A stretch of 64,000 nt of DNA from NCBI GenBank assembly GCA_936432065.2, contig OW386286.2, forward strand, positions 22,627,179 through 22,691,178. The letters are read 5' to 3'. The stretch comes from Rutpela maculata (Eukaryota; Arthropoda; Insecta; Coleoptera; Cerambycidae). Position numbers and translations under genes: made by a program. Positions 63,689 through 64,000 of the stretch are shown here, piece by piece. The first letter of the stretch is position 1, and the number at the start of each line of letters is the position of its first letter. The notes under the pieces were generated by a model. It saw only the letters and a program-made list of their open reading frames with translations. It ran no database searches and was not told the DNA's origin.

Positions 63689-64000
63689 CAGGGTGTAACG
63701 CATTTTTCCCTAACAATTTTAACCATACATGCACCTGTTATTAAAGTTACAAATTAATGGAAATGTTAAAATAACCTACTATTTGAAATTAAATTTTTTA
63801 GTTAATTTTTTTAAATTTTTTTAGTACCTACTTTTTTTTTAATACAACAGTCTTTCAATTAAGTAAAAGTTCAATAAATCACCATTTTCATCAATTTGTA
63901 ACTTTAACAATGTGTATCTTTCTGTGTTGGACTTTTATTAAATTTTTTTTTATGAAATCTACTTCTATGTATGTATGGTTTAAAAATTTTCGGGTAAGTT
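63689..64000. mobile_element. CAGGGTG foldback, right end beyond window
   Basis: TATA then CAGGGTGTAACGCATTTTTC begins the element. TTTTAACCATACATG and TTAAAGTTACAAATTAATGG (left) return inverted as TCAATTTGTAACTTTAACAA (63891-63911) and ATGTATGTATGGTTTAAAAA (63966-63985); the window ends inside the right arm. Same terminal motif as 49775 and 51437. Confidence 0.75.

Overview
The window is AT-rich, intron-and-repeat style metazoan DNA, most likely from an insect. The reasons are a Jockey-clade LINE, tRNA-derived SINEs, Helentron/DINE-like repeats, a TGTTACAG-type gypsy LTR, HARBI1-like and Tc1-like transposase scraps, many foldback elements, and a THAP-domain exon with a canonical splice donor. 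A beetle is plausible, but I cannot fix the order from sequence alone. There are no operons, rRNAs, functional tRNAs or CRISPR arrays. No complete host gene is visible; this is a transposon graveyard with one nearly intact autonomous element.

Layout. 1-1.7 kb: a foldback element and a nested tandem array. 2.2-7 kb: two diverged LTRs of one family, each followed by a primer-binding-like site, plus an RT scrap and Helentron-like repeats. 8.4-8.6 kb: THAP-domain first exon, minus strand. 9.3-15.9 kb: foldbacks, a fragment of a HEEADT-family gene cut by a gypsy LTR, and a decayed LINE. 16-19.2 kb: two Helentron-like copies around an RT scrap, then a Harbinger remnant carrying the 3' end of another LINE. 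21.5-23.3 kb: a 1.8 kb palindrome. 26-29 kb: MITEs and a Tc1-like scrap. 29.9-31.2 kb: an internally deleted element with about 205 bp inverted ends and HEEADT-family C-terminal coding. 32-37.1 kb: a full-length Jockey-like LINE with open ORF1 and ORF2. 37.5-41 kb: a SINE and decayed RT pieces. 41.3-43.8 kb: an element with about 300 bp inverted ends around a nearly full HEEADT-family coding region. 44.5-47.4 kb: an internally deleted Ty3/gypsy element with its 3' LTR. 49-58 kb: densely nested foldbacks, a hAT-type MITE with a perfect 8-bp target duplication, a 30-bp minisatellite and a SINE split by a foldback. 61.3-62.7 kb: a 1.4 kb palindrome. 63.7 kb to the end: the left part of another foldback.

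The most interesting signal is the HEEADT family. It is a widely expanded but functionally unassigned invertebrate protein family. Here two of its three copies lie between long terminal inverted repeats, so it looks like the cargo or the transposase of a DNA transposon. Its central motifs (HEEADT, a degraded SPDTD-like site, GSDTT) resemble the acidic motifs of FEN1/XPG/PIN nucleases; that last step is inference. The Jockey LINE could have supplied reverse transcriptase to mobilise the SINEs: the SINE head shares a 14-base block with the LINE's 5' leader.
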